Part shown: in pieces, positions 22,322 through 28,645 of the stretch
Position numbering within the stretch: position 1 is the stretch's first letter
Layout of the letters: every line of letters begins with the position of its first letter
Source: JAGOTN01 sp964538345
GTDB taxonomy: Bacteria > Patescibacteriota > Minisyncoccia > Phycocordibacterales > JAACPR01
DNA length: 31,512 nucleotides
Assembly (NCBI GenBank): GCA_964538345.1
Contig: CAZIFF010000007.1
Coordinates: 1-31,512 of the forward strand
Direction of reading: 5' to 3'
The notes under the pieces: model-generated
Told to the model about the DNA's origin: nothing
Databases searched by the model: none
Seen by the model: the letters and a program-made list of their open reading frames with translations, nothing else
Made by a program: the position numbers and the translations under genes

Positions 22322-23599
22322 ATGTTTTCAGAATTTTTCCGTAAGTTAAAAATGATCGCTAAGGATGCGAAGATTCGTAATCGCGTTCTTTTCATGTTGG
22401 GAGCATTGCTAGTATTTAGAATGCTAGCTGCTATTCCTGTACCAGGAGTTGATAATAATGCTTTGCAACAATTTTTCTCAGGAAATCAATTCTTAGGACT
22501 TTTGAATATTTTCTCTGGTGGAGGACTTTCTGGGCTTTCTATCGTGATGCTTGGAGTAGGACCTTATATTACCGCTTCAATCATCATGCAACTTTTGACA
22601 ATGATGTCAGAGAAATTAAAGGCTTTGTATCATGAAGAAGGTGAAGCAGGAAGAAAAAGATTTTCTCAATACTCAAGATTACTTACAGTTCCACTAGCTG
22701 TAATCCAAGGTTTAGGTTTTATTTTCCTTCTAGAAAGCCAAGGAATTCTTCCTGATTTAACAACACTTGCTTTGGTGTCTCATTTGGTTGTAATCACAGC
22801 TGGTTCTGTGCTTCTAATGTGGATTGGAGAATTAATGTCAGAATTTGGTATCGGAAACGGAACATCATTGATTATTTTTGCAGGTATCGTTGCTGGGCTT
22901 CCAAATGCAATTCAACAAATTTTATTTACATACAGTCCTGACCAAATACCTACATATATCGCATTCTTAGTTACAGCAGTATTGATTATTATTGGAGTGG
23001 TATTTATCTCTGAAGCAGAAAGACCAGTTCCTGTGACATACGCAAAACAATCACATGGAGGGAAAACAGCTATCGGTGGTGCATCTACTTATATTCCACT
23101 TCGTCTAAACCAAGCTGGAGTTATTCCAATTATTTTCGCTCTATCAATTTTACTTCTTCCACAAATGTTGGTTAGCTTCTTGAGTTTTGTTGATAATGCT
23201 ACTTTGCAAACAGTGCTTCGAGCCATCTCAGCTTTCACAGCAAATCAATGGGCTTATGGTATTACATACTTTGTTCTAGTGTTCTTGTTTACATACTTCT
23301 ACACAGCAGTTACTTTCGATCCAGATGCAATGGCAAAGAATTTGCAAAAATCAGGAGCATTTATTTTAGGAGTTCGTCCTGGAGAATCAACAGCAAAACA
23401 TATTGGAAATACAATTTCTAGAATTACTTTAGTTGGAGCTTTGTTCTTAGGAGCAATTGCTGTGATCCCTGTGATAGTGCAAGCTATCTCTGGAATTAGC
23501 TCTATTACTATCGGAGGAACATCTCTTCTGATTGCTGTTTCTGTAATCATCGATTTGATTAAGAAAGTTGAAGCTCAACTTTCACTACGTGAATACTAA
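22322..23599 (+). CDS. secY: Protein translocase subunit SecY
   Basis: SecY is the channel of the Sec translocon. The 425-residue protein has about ten hydrophobic segments. RVLFMLGALLVFRMLAAIPVPGVD leads into the plug region (NIFSGGGLSGLSIVMLGVGPYI). The cytoplasmic loops EAERPVPVTYAK and YFYTAVTFDPDAMAKNLQKSGAFILGVRPG are diagnostic. adk, often between secY and map, is absent. Confidence 0.98.
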   Translation: MFSEFFRKLKMIAKDAKIRNRVLFMLGALLVFRMLAAIPVPGVDNNALQQFFSGNQFLGLLNIFSGGGLSGLSIVMLGVGPYITASIIMQLLTMMSEKLKALYHEEGEAGRKRFSQYSRLLTVPLAVIQGLGFIFLLESQGILPDLTTLALVSHLVVITAGSVLLMWIGELMSEFGIGNGTSLIIFAGIVAGLPNAIQQILFTYSPDQIPTYIAFLVTAVLIIIGVVFISEAERPVPVTYAKQSHGGKTAIGGASTYIPLRLNQAGVIPIIFALSILLLPQMLVSFLSFVDNATLQTVLRAISAFTANQWAYGITYFVLVFLFTYFYTAVTFDPDAMAKNLQKSGAFILGVRPGESTAKHIGNTISRITLVGALFLGAIAVIPVIVQAISGISSITIGGTSLLIAVSVIIDLIKKVEAQLSLREY

Positions 23600-23623
23600 T
23601 TTTAAGTTATTTGATTTAGGTTG

Positions 23624-23652
23624 TAGAATTAAAGTAGATTTTTCTAATTCTA
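23624..23652 (+). promoter_or_regulatory. Hairpin abutting the map start codon
   Basis: TAGAATTA (23624-23631) pairs perfectly with TAATTCTA (23645-23652), and the ATG starts at 23653. The left arm contains a TAGAAT box that could serve as a -10 element. Either translation control or chance in AT-rich DNA is possible. Confidence 0.4.
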
Positions 23653-24423
23653 ATGATAACTATTAAAACAAAAGAAGATATTGATAAATTACGCGAAGGC
23701 GGGAAACGTTTAGCTAAAGTTGTTTTTGAAACTTCTAAATTGATTGCGCCTGGTGTATCGACTGAAACTCTAAATGATTTTGCACACAATCTGATAAATG
23801 AAATGGGTGATAGACCTTCATTTTTAAACTATCGTCCTCATGGTGCTGCAAGACCTTTTCCAGCTGCGCTTTGTATTTCTTTGAATGATGAAATTGTGCA
23901 CGGTATTCCAAATGAGGATCCAAAAATTTTGAAAGAGGGAGATGTGGTGACTTTAGATGCAGGGTTGGTGCATGATGGTCTTTTTACAGATCATGCGATT
24001 ACTTATGTTGTGGGGAAAGTAGATAAAGAGGTGCAAAAGTTATTGGATGTTACAAGAGAGGCTTTGATGACTGGGATAAAGGAAGCGCGCGCCGGCAACA
24101 AAATCGGCGACATTTCGAGCGCTATAGCGGCGCGCGCCCAAGCCGCTGGTCTGAGCGTTGTAAAAGGCCTTGCAGGGCACGGTGTGGGTTATTCTGTGCA
24201 TGAAGACCCTTATGTGCCAAATGAGGGTAGAAAGGGCACAGGAGAGCTTTTAGAGCCTGGTATGGTGCTTGCAATAGAGCCAATGTTTTCTATGGGTAGT
24301 GCCAATATTAAGCTGGCTAAAGATGGGTATACATACAAGACTGTTGATGGGTCACTTTCAGCGCAGTTTGAGCATACGGTGGTTATTACTGAGGGGGCAC
24401 CGGAGATTTTAACAAAGATATAA
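23653..24423 (+). CDS. map: Methionine aminopeptidase type I
   Basis: MetAP removes the initiator methionine. The 256-residue pita-bread fold has its metal ligands in VVTLDAGLVHDGLFTDHAITY (two Asp), GLAGHGVGYSVHEDP (His), VLAIEPMF (Glu) and QFEHTVVI (Glu). It follows secY as in many bacteria. Bases about 24085-24180 are GC-rich, unlike the rest of the gene, and contain a 10-bp inverted repeat, but the protein aligns without insertion. Confidence 0.97.
   Translation: MITIKTKEDIDKLREGGKRLAKVVFETSKLIAPGVSTETLNDFAHNLINEMGDRPSFLNYRPHGAARPFPAALCISLNDEIVHGIPNEDPKILKEGDVVTLDAGLVHDGLFTDHAITYVVGKVDKEVQKLLDVTREALMTGIKEARAGNKIGDISSAIAARAQAAGLSVVKGLAGHGVGYSVHEDPYVPNEGRKGTGELLEPGMVLAIEPMFSMGSANIKLAKDGYTYKTVDGSLSAQFEHTVVITEGAPEILTKI
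24085..24137. repeat. GC-rich 10-bp inverted repeat inside map
   Basis: GCGCGCGCCG (24085-24094) is complementary to CGGCGCGCGC (24128-24137) with 33 bp between. It encodes the conserved helix before the GHGVG motif. It is comparable to the GC-rich repeat at 7880-7974. Confidence 0.65.
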
Positions 24424-24427
24424 TTTC

Positions 24428-24567
24428 AAAAAATAAAAGTACATTTTGGTTTGCACGTGAAAATTTTCTGAAAACGCTTCTCAGGTCGCGATTTTCAGAA
24501 AATTTTCACTCGTCCTCATTTGCATACGCAAATTGCGGAGGCAAACCAAAATGTACTTTTATTTTTT
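24428..24567 (+). terminator. Three-way-junction terminator (family B, copy 2)
   Basis: A perfect 27-bp outer stem (24428-24454 with 24541-24567) unrelated in sequence to copy 1. Inside are a perfect 18-bp stem (24457-24474 with 24492-24509), the identical 17-nt loop CGCTTCTCAGGTCGCGA, the linker TCGTCCTC, the hairpin ATTTGC-ATAC-GCAAAT (24518-24533), then TGCGGAG and GCAAA. It lies between map and a converging minus-strand gene. Confidence 0.93.
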
Positions 24568-24608
24568 AGATTACTTTTTATTAAATTTTCTTTTAAAGAA
24601 AAAGAAGA

Positions 24609-24637
24609 AAGGGCCCGCGACGCAGTCGCGGGCCCTT
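24609..24637 (-). terminator. GC-rich terminator of the minus-strand gene 24642-25025
   Basis: GGGCCCGCGA (24611-24620) pairs perfectly with TCGCGGGCCC (24626-24635) around a CGCAG loop. On the minus strand the stem is followed by CTTTCTTCTTTTTC. It starts 7 bp after the stop codon. Confidence 0.85.
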
Positions 24638-24641
24638 ACAG

Positions 24642-25025
24642 TTAGGTAATGACATAGTATGGCATTCTGCCAGGGAGAACATACCAATACTCACGTGACA
24701 AAAGACACTCTACCTTACCGATACCAATGCCCAGCTGAAAGAGTTGTTCCATTCGTAAATGTAGACTCGTCCACTCTTTTCCTTGCTTGTCTACGTTAGC
24801 GCTGAGGAATGACATTCCACCACCGAGCGTCTCATTGAATCCGTCAGGTAGTTCAGCGAGCATTTTCTCAATTTCCTCCTGGTGGTTTTTTAATCTTCCA
24901 GGATGGAAGCCGACATTGTGAACAATTCCTTCTGCTGGGATGTGTTCACTGGTGTCTTCACCTTCTTTAAACATGCAGTCCATGAAAATGGCTTCGATGC
25001 GGTTAGGATCCAGAATTTTGTTCAT
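24642..25025 (-). CDS. Conserved hypothetical protein of about 127 residues
   Basis: The start chosen is ATG 25025 (MNKILDPNRIEAIFMDCMF), because the upstream part of the longer frame to 25133 crosses the promoter and is Ile/Lys-rich noise. The protein has no signal peptide or membrane segment. Noticeable stretches are IPAEGIVHNVGFHPGRL, GGGMSFLSANVDKQGKEWTSLH and LSREYWYVLPGRMPYYVI. It resembles a family of small hypothetical proteins I associate with many bacteria, without known function. Base composition is clearly less AT-rich than neighbouring genes. It has its own promoter and terminator, so it is expressed alone, divergently from ndk. Confidence 0.75.
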   Translation of the reverse strand: MNKILDPNRIEAIFMDCMFKEGEDTSEHIPAEGIVHNVGFHPGRLKNHQEEIEKMLAELPDGFNETLGGGMSFLSANVDKQGKEWTSLHLRMEQLFQLGIGIGKVECLLSREYWYVLPGRMPYYVIT

Positions 25026-25079
25026 TGCTTGTACTTCTATTTGTTTATAGTGTGCTTGGATTGACTTGAAATTTTTTTT

Positions 25080-25108
25080 ACTATATATGAATATATGGTT
25101 TATGTCAA
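25080..25108 (-). promoter_or_regulatory. Promoter of the 24642-25025 gene
   Basis: On the minus strand TTGACA (25108-25103), 17-bp spacer, TATAGT (25085-25080). The leader would be about 50 nt. Confidence 0.75.
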
Positions 25109-25120
25109 TAAAAATAATTT

Positions 25121-25129
25121 TGTTACAAT
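25121..25129 (+). promoter_or_regulatory. Extended -10 box of ndk (leaderless start)
   Basis: TGTTACAAT at 25121-25129 ends 6 nt before ATG 25136, so transcription would begin at the start codon. No convincing -35 box. The same form (TGCTACAAT) stands before the gene at 28646. Confidence 0.65.
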
Positions 25130-25135
25130 ACATTC

Positions 25136-25744
25136 ATGACAAACAAAATTCAGCATGAACGGACACTTGTAGTGATAAAGCCTGATGGGGTGCAGAGAGG
25201 GTTGATTGGGGAAATTGTGAAGAGAATCGAGCGGTCTGGATTGAAACTTGTGGGTTTGAAAATGATTGTGCCAAGTGAAGCTTTTATTGAATCTCATTAT
25301 ACTTTGGAGCCAGAGTGGCTTATGAATGTCGGAAAAAAATCTATTGAAGGTTTGAAAGAAAAAGGACTTACTCCACCATCCGAAGATCCTTTAATTGCCG
25401 CACATAAAGTTTTAGATGCGTTGAAAAAATATTTAGCCTCTGGGCCGGTTGTGGTGATGGTGTGGCAAGGTGCTCATGCGGTGAAGATTGTGCGGAAGAT
25501 TGTTGGCAATACAGAACCACTTTCATCTGATGTTGGAACAATCCGCGGAGATTTTGTTTTGGATTCTTATCAAATTGCGGATGAAGATAATCGTGCAGTA
25601 CGAAATTTAGTGCATGCATCTGGTAATGTTCAAGAAGCAGAAAGGGAAGTAAAGCATTGGTTTAAAGATGAAGAATTGATCAATTATAGATTGGTGGCTG
25701 AGCAGATTTTGTATGATGTGAATCTAGATGGGATTTTGGAGTAA
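25136..25744 (+). CDS. ndk: Nucleoside diphosphate kinase, enlarged form
   Basis: NDK transfers the terminal phosphate between nucleoside di- and triphosphates through a phosphohistidine. TLVVIKPDGVQRGLIGEIVKRIERSGLKLVG is the standard N-terminus. VVVMVWQGAHAVKIVRKIVGNTEP and IRGDFVLDSY follow. NLVHASGNVQEAEREVKHWF holds the catalytic histidine (about H160). At 202 residues it exceeds the usual 140: about 40 extra residues lie between SHYTLEPEW and SGPVVVMVW, and about 20 at the C-terminus. Such enlarged NDKs are known in other microbes and the active site is intact. The terminator begins on the stop codon. Confidence 0.96.
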   Translation: MTNKIQHERTLVVIKPDGVQRGLIGEIVKRIERSGLKLVGLKMIVPSEAFIESHYTLEPEWLMNVGKKSIEGLKEKGLTPPSEDPLIAAHKVLDALKKYLASGPVVVMVWQGAHAVKIVRKIVGNTEPLSSDVGTIRGDFVLDSYQIADEDNRAVRNLVHASGNVQEAEREVKHWFKDEELINYRLVAEQILYDVNLDGILE

Positions 25745-25819
25745 ACAATATAAATAATTTTCCTCAACGGCTTCGGCCTACAGCCTGCAGATGTTTCAGA
25801 AAATTATTTATATTGTTTA
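25742..25819 (+). terminator. Terminator with conserved GGCC core (family A, copy 2)
   Basis: A perfect 21-bp AT-rich inverted repeat (25742-25762 with 25799-25819) begins on the ndk stop codon. The interior has TCAACGGCTTCGGCC, then TACA, then GCCTGCAGATGTTTC. The 5' part matches copies at 4116 and 30547 exactly, and the 3' part lacks one G. The stem sequence is unrelated to theirs. Confidence 0.9.
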
Positions 25820-25830
25820 TCTTTAAAAAG

Positions 25831-25851
25831 AAAAACCCGCGGTTAGGCGGG
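25831..25851 (-). terminator. Terminator overlapping the end of the 25843-26346 gene
   Basis: On the minus strand CCCGC (25851-25847) pairs with GCGGG (25840-25836), followed by TTTTTC. The stem includes the last codons and stop of the gene. Confidence 0.7.
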
Positions 25852-26346
25852 GTGGGGTTGGGTGAAGAGACCGTGGATATTTTGCTTTGGTTTGGTGATT
25901 TCGATTCCAAAATCCCGAGAAGCTCCAGTGTGCTGTGGTATGTCTGCGAACACTCGGAATCCGATACAGTCATTTTCAGCTTTTCTGATCCCAATACCGA
26001 GGTATTGGCCGATGAAATTGGCCAGAAGTTCGAGTTGTGGCTGAGTTTTGGTTACGCACCAATCAGCAACACGAGGATCAATTTCACAATCGTCAGCTCT
26101 AATGAAAAGCCTTTCTTCGACGATTGTTACTGTTCTTCCTGCCGGAAACCTAGCAAAGACTCTCACTTCGAAAGAGTTTTTATTGAACTCATTGGCCTTT
26201 ACGCGGCCAATGACGATAAACAGAAATTCAACACCTTCTGCTAGGGGCAGTTGAGTGTTGATATTATTTTTCACAGCATGGACAGTGCTGCTGGTGAGGA
26301 CTCTGGGTATCAGAGAACGATCAATTTCTTTTGAGGTAGCTGACAT
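25843..26346 (-). CDS. Hypothetical protein, 167 residues
   Basis: Starts at ATG 26346 and is supported by a promoter upstream and a terminator at its end. The opposite strand also has an open frame (25813-26244) but without such signals. The protein starts MSATSKEIDRSLIPRVLTSS, is mixed alpha/beta with no signal peptide or membrane span, and has short hydrophobic strands such as VEFLFIVIGRV and FEVRVFARFPAG. Two Cys occur (DDCEID, DWCVTK) and a third in NDCIGF. I do not recognise it. Base composition is much less AT-rich than the ribosomal genes, like the gene at 24642, suggesting transfer. Confidence 0.65.
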   Translation of the reverse strand: MSATSKEIDRSLIPRVLTSSTVHAVKNNINTQLPLAEGVEFLFIVIGRVKANEFNKNSFEVRVFARFPAGRTVTIVEERLFIRADDCEIDPRVADWCVTKTQPQLELLANFIGQYLGIGIRKAENDCIGFRVFADIPQHTGASRDFGIEITKPKQNIHGLFTQPHPA

Positions 26347-26397
26347 TTCTTTGTATGGCTGGATTGTTTGTTTTAAGGGACGGGACGTTTAATGAAC

Positions 26398-26424
26398 ATT
26401 ATAAAAATCGTGTAAAGAAGTCAA
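26398..26424 (-). promoter_or_regulatory. Promoter of the 25843-26346 gene
   Basis: On the minus strand TTGACT (26424-26419), 15-bp spacer, TATAAT (26403-26398), the same short spacing as at rplJ. The leader would be about 45 nt. Confidence 0.65.
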
Positions 26425-26468
26425 TAACTTGTGAAAAATTTCTAAAATCTAAATAAAATTATGCAATT

Positions 26469-26497
26469 TTGACATAACAAAATTAGAGGAATAGAAT
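26469..26497 (+). promoter_or_regulatory. Promoter of a probable small RNA
   Basis: TTGACA (26469-26474), 17-bp spacer, TAGAAT (26492-26497). No plus-strand ORF follows, but a structured region and terminator do. Confidence 0.75.
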
Positions 26498-26503
26498 TAG
26501 GGA

Positions 26504-26620
26504 GTAGCCGGCGATATATTTCTAACATTTGAATTTTTAAGGGAAGATTTATATCGATATGCACTTTGGTGTATCATCTGCGGTCACCCACCTAGGTAAT
26601 ACTAGGTCTATATCGCCGGC
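26504..26620 (+). ncRNA. Probable structured small RNA of unknown family
   Basis: Starting near the predicted transcription start, GCCGGCGATATA (26507-26518) pairs perfectly with TATATCGCCGGC (26609-26620), closing a domain of about 114 nt. Inside are ATGCAC-TTTG-GTGTAT (26559-26574, one G-U), extended by AGAT/ATCT (26545-26548, 26576-26579), and ACCTAG-GTAATA-CTAGGT (26590-26607). The rest is single-stranded and U-rich on the 5' side. The last four bases of the closing stem overlap the terminator stem. No coding frame fits. It does not show the SRP, tmRNA or RNase P signatures I know; a 6S-like RNA is possible. It occupies the gene-free interval 26347-26720 together with two promoters and a terminator. 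Confidence 0.65.
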
Positions 26621-26699
26621 ATACAAAAAGCCCCGATTTGCTCGCGTCCTCGGCCAGAGGCCTGCGGGATGCTCGCAAATCGGGGCTTTTTGTATGCCG
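26617..26699. terminator. Large terminator with diverged GGCC core
   Basis: A perfect 25-bp inverted repeat (26617-26641 with 26675-26699; AAAAAGCCCCG / CGGGGCTTTTT in the middle) works in both directions. It serves the small RNA and the converging PKD-repeat gene. The interior has GCGTCCTC, GGCC-AGA-GGCC and TGCGGGATGC. GCGTCC (26644-26649) and GGATGC (26667-26672) pair with one G-U. It aligns with the family A core around CTTCGGCC and GGCCTGC. Confidence 0.88.
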
Positions 26700-26720
26700 A
26701 CGTAAATAACCGGACTTTAA

Positions 26721-28532
26721 TTATTTAATTGTAGAAGCTAATTTATTTTTCTCTTTAAAATCTGCAATTTTATTTGAAACAGTTTTTAAAGCTCTCTTCT
26801 TTCTAAAATTCATTGCTACTACCGCACTCCATACTGCAACCACTGCAACGATACCTAATACTTTAGCTACGTCACCTGGGCCTGTATATGGAATTTGTGA
26901 TAGGAATACTGAATTTATAGATGCAAGATTTCCTGTTGGTGTATTAAGATTTGTACTTGTTGTTACGTTGATGTCTCGATCGTTGTCATCGTCATCGTTA
27001 TCATTTTCGTCTTCAACTTTCACATCAGGACAATTTGCTGTATCTGTGTCTCCGTTAGCATCTTCAACTTTTACTGATACTTCATATGTTCCTGATCTGT
27101 TGTATCGTACTTTTTCTTTTTTATCATCACCTGAAATATCTCCTCTCCAATCAATTTCATATGGAGATTTACCATCATTGATTCTTACTTCGTATTCTAC
27201 AGAATCACCTTCTTCGATACGAGTATCTGATACGCGACATGAGATTTCTAGATCGTTGTCATCGTCATCGTTATCATTTTCGTCTTCTACAACAACTGTA
27301 GGACAAGTAGATTGTGAAGTTTTTCCATTTTGATCTGTGATTGTTACACGAGCTCTGTAGCTTCCTGTGTTATTAAATCTCACATCTTCATATTGATCAT
27401 CACCATCAATGTCTAAATCCCAATCATAGTTATATGGAGATTTTCCATTTGAAGCATCTGCACTAAATCTTACAGTGTCGCCTTTGTTTATTTTTGTGTC
27501 TGAAACACGACATGATACAGAAGGGTCTGAAGACGGTGTGTCTGTAACATTAACTGAACATGAAGCTGATGCTGTGTTTCCAGCTGAAGTTACTGTGACT
27601 GTTTGTGTTCTTGAACCATTTGTATTGTATGAAGTTGTGAAGTTTTCTGAATTTTGACCAGTGTTCCAAGAATAGCTATATGTACCATTTCCACCTGAAG
27701 CATTTGCATCCCAAGTTACGTTTTGACCTGTTTGTACAGATGATGGTGAAGCTGAACATGAAACTTGTAGGCTTGGGTTTGGTACAGAAGTAATATCAGC
27801 TGAACATGAGGCTGTTGCAGTTTGATCACCTGATTTAATTGTTACAGTTGCAGTTTTATTTCCTGTTGAAGAATAACTTTTTGTGAAATTTTCACTTGTT
27901 TTTCCATCAGTATCTGCACCTGACCATGAATATGTGTATGAACCATTTCCACCTGAAGCATTTGCATCCCAAGTTACGTTTTCATTTACTTTTGCAGAAG
28001 AAGGATTTACAGAACATGAAGCTTGTAATTTTGGAGTATTGTCTTCTACCTTTTTAAATTTTAGACAAAGAGGGATAACGCTTTGGTAGTTTGGAAAACC
28101 AATAGCACCGTGCATTGAAGATATTGATACAACTTTGCTTCCAAGAGTATAAGTACCCATGTTATCAGTTTGGTAGTCTACGCTTTCTGGAATATCAGTA
28201 GTCCATTTAGTAGTAGATTTTGAAGTACCATCTGACATATTGAATGTGTAATTCACGATTTCTGTGGCTTGACCTTGTCCGCCGTGAGCTGAGTGGGCAT
28301 CGTAAGTTACAGATGTAACTTCGTATTTACCAGCAGGTAAAACATCTCCAATAGGGTGAGTGAAAGTATGTGGTGGGGCACTACTGAATAGTGTCACACG
28401 ACTTGGAAAATCAACCACAATTTCACCAGCACCAGCAGTCATTGGACAAGCTACATAAGCTTCTGATTTAGAAGCTGGAATAAACACTAATGTTAGGGCG
28501 AATATTGATAATAGTATTAATAATTTTTTCAT
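26721..28532 (-). CDS. PKD/Ig-repeat surface protein with IPYTG-like C-terminal anchor
   Basis: A 603-residue exported protein. Residues 1-25 are a signal peptide ending SKSEA. An N-terminal domain to about 165 is followed by four PKD-like repeats, each with a Cys near its start and end (CSVNPSS, CSASPSS, CRVSDTK, CRVSDTR) and a PYxxDW or YSYSW strand. Two identical acidic linkers, EDENDNDDDDND, follow repeats 3 and 4. At residue 547 comes IPYTG, then a hydrophobic span (VAKVLGIVAVVAVWSAVVAM), FRKKR and a further 24 residues. This resembles a sortase signal with an unusually long tail; a plain membrane anchor is the alternative. It is probably a surface adhesin or stalk. Exact DNA repeats between domains show recent duplication. 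Confidence 0.88.
   Translation of the reverse strand: MKKLLILLSIFALTLVFIPASKSEAYVACPMTAGAGEIVVDFPSRVTLFSSAPPHTFTHPIGDVLPAGKYEVTSVTYDAHSAHGGQGQATEIVNYTFNMSDGTSKSTTKWTTDIPESVDYQTDNMGTYTLGSKVVSISSMHGAIGFPNYQSVIPLCLKFKKVEDNTPKLQASCSVNPSSAKVNENVTWDANASGGNGSYTYSWSGADTDGKTSENFTKSYSSTGNKTATVTIKSGDQTATASCSADITSVPNPSLQVSCSASPSSVQTGQNVTWDANASGGNGTYSYSWNTGQNSENFTTSYNTNGSRTQTVTVTSAGNTASASCSVNVTDTPSSDPSVSCRVSDTKINKGDTVRFSADASNGKSPYNYDWDLDIDGDDQYEDVRFNNTGSYRARVTITDQNGKTSQSTCPTVVVEDENDNDDDDNDLEISCRVSDTRIEEGDSVEYEVRINDGKSPYEIDWRGDISGDDKKEKVRYNRSGTYEVSVKVEDANGDTDTANCPDVKVEDENDNDDDDNDRDINVTTSTNLNTPTGNLASINSVFLSQIPYTGPGDVAKVLGIVAVVAVWSAVVAMNFRKKRALKTVSNKIADFKEKNKLASTIK
26978..27287. repeat. 37-bp exact direct repeat (two copies) encoding acidic linkers
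   Basis: Bases 26978-27014 and 27251-27287 are identical and encode the Asp/Asn/Glu linkers behind PKD repeats 3 and 4. The 273-bp period equals one domain, so recombination could add or remove a domain. Confidence 0.85.
27684..27982. repeat. 41-bp exact direct repeat (two copies) in PKD repeats 1 and 2
   Basis: Bases 27684-27724 and 27942-27982 are identical and encode the VTWDANASGGNG segment of neighbouring domains. Together with the repeats at 26978 this indicates tandem domain duplication. Confidence 0.85.
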
Positions 28533-28577
28533 ATGTGTGATTAAAAGTTTTTCTTATAAATCTTTATTTACCTCTTA

Positions 28578-28606
28578 ATTATATAATATTTTTTTAAAAA
28601 AGTCAA
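28578..28606 (-). promoter_or_regulatory. Promoter of the PKD-repeat surface protein gene
   Basis: On the minus strand TTGACT (28606-28601), 17-bp spacer, TATAAT (28583-28578), near consensus. The leader of about 40 nt has no Shine-Dalgarno sequence. Confidence 0.85.
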
Positions 28607-28629
28607 TGGAAAAAGAACTAGGTATTACA

Positions 28630-28638
28630 TGCTACAAT
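28630..28638 (+). promoter_or_regulatory. Extended -10 box of the 28646 gene (leaderless start)
   Basis: TGCTACAAT (28630-28638) ends 7 nt before ATG 28646. No -35 box is visible. Divergent from the PKD gene promoter. Confidence 0.6.
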
Positions 28639-28645
28639 ATTTCAT

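Noticed and set aside
24428..24567. Insertion sequence ends or transposon
   Set aside because: No transposase ORF and no target-site duplication seen; the structure is better explained as a nested terminator.
24642..25133. Longer start (25133) for the small minus-strand gene
   Set aside because: The extra N-terminus is Ile/Lys/Asn-rich and would need translation across the gene's own promoter.
25320..25440. Extra residues in ndk as an intein or mobile insert
   Set aside because: The insert is only about 40 residues, has no intein splice motifs, and enlarged NDKs of this kind occur in other microbes.
25813..26244. Plus-strand 143-residue ORF opposite the 25843-26346 gene
   Set aside because: The minus-strand frame is longer and has a promoter and a terminator in the right places; the plus frame has neither and begins inside the terminator region.
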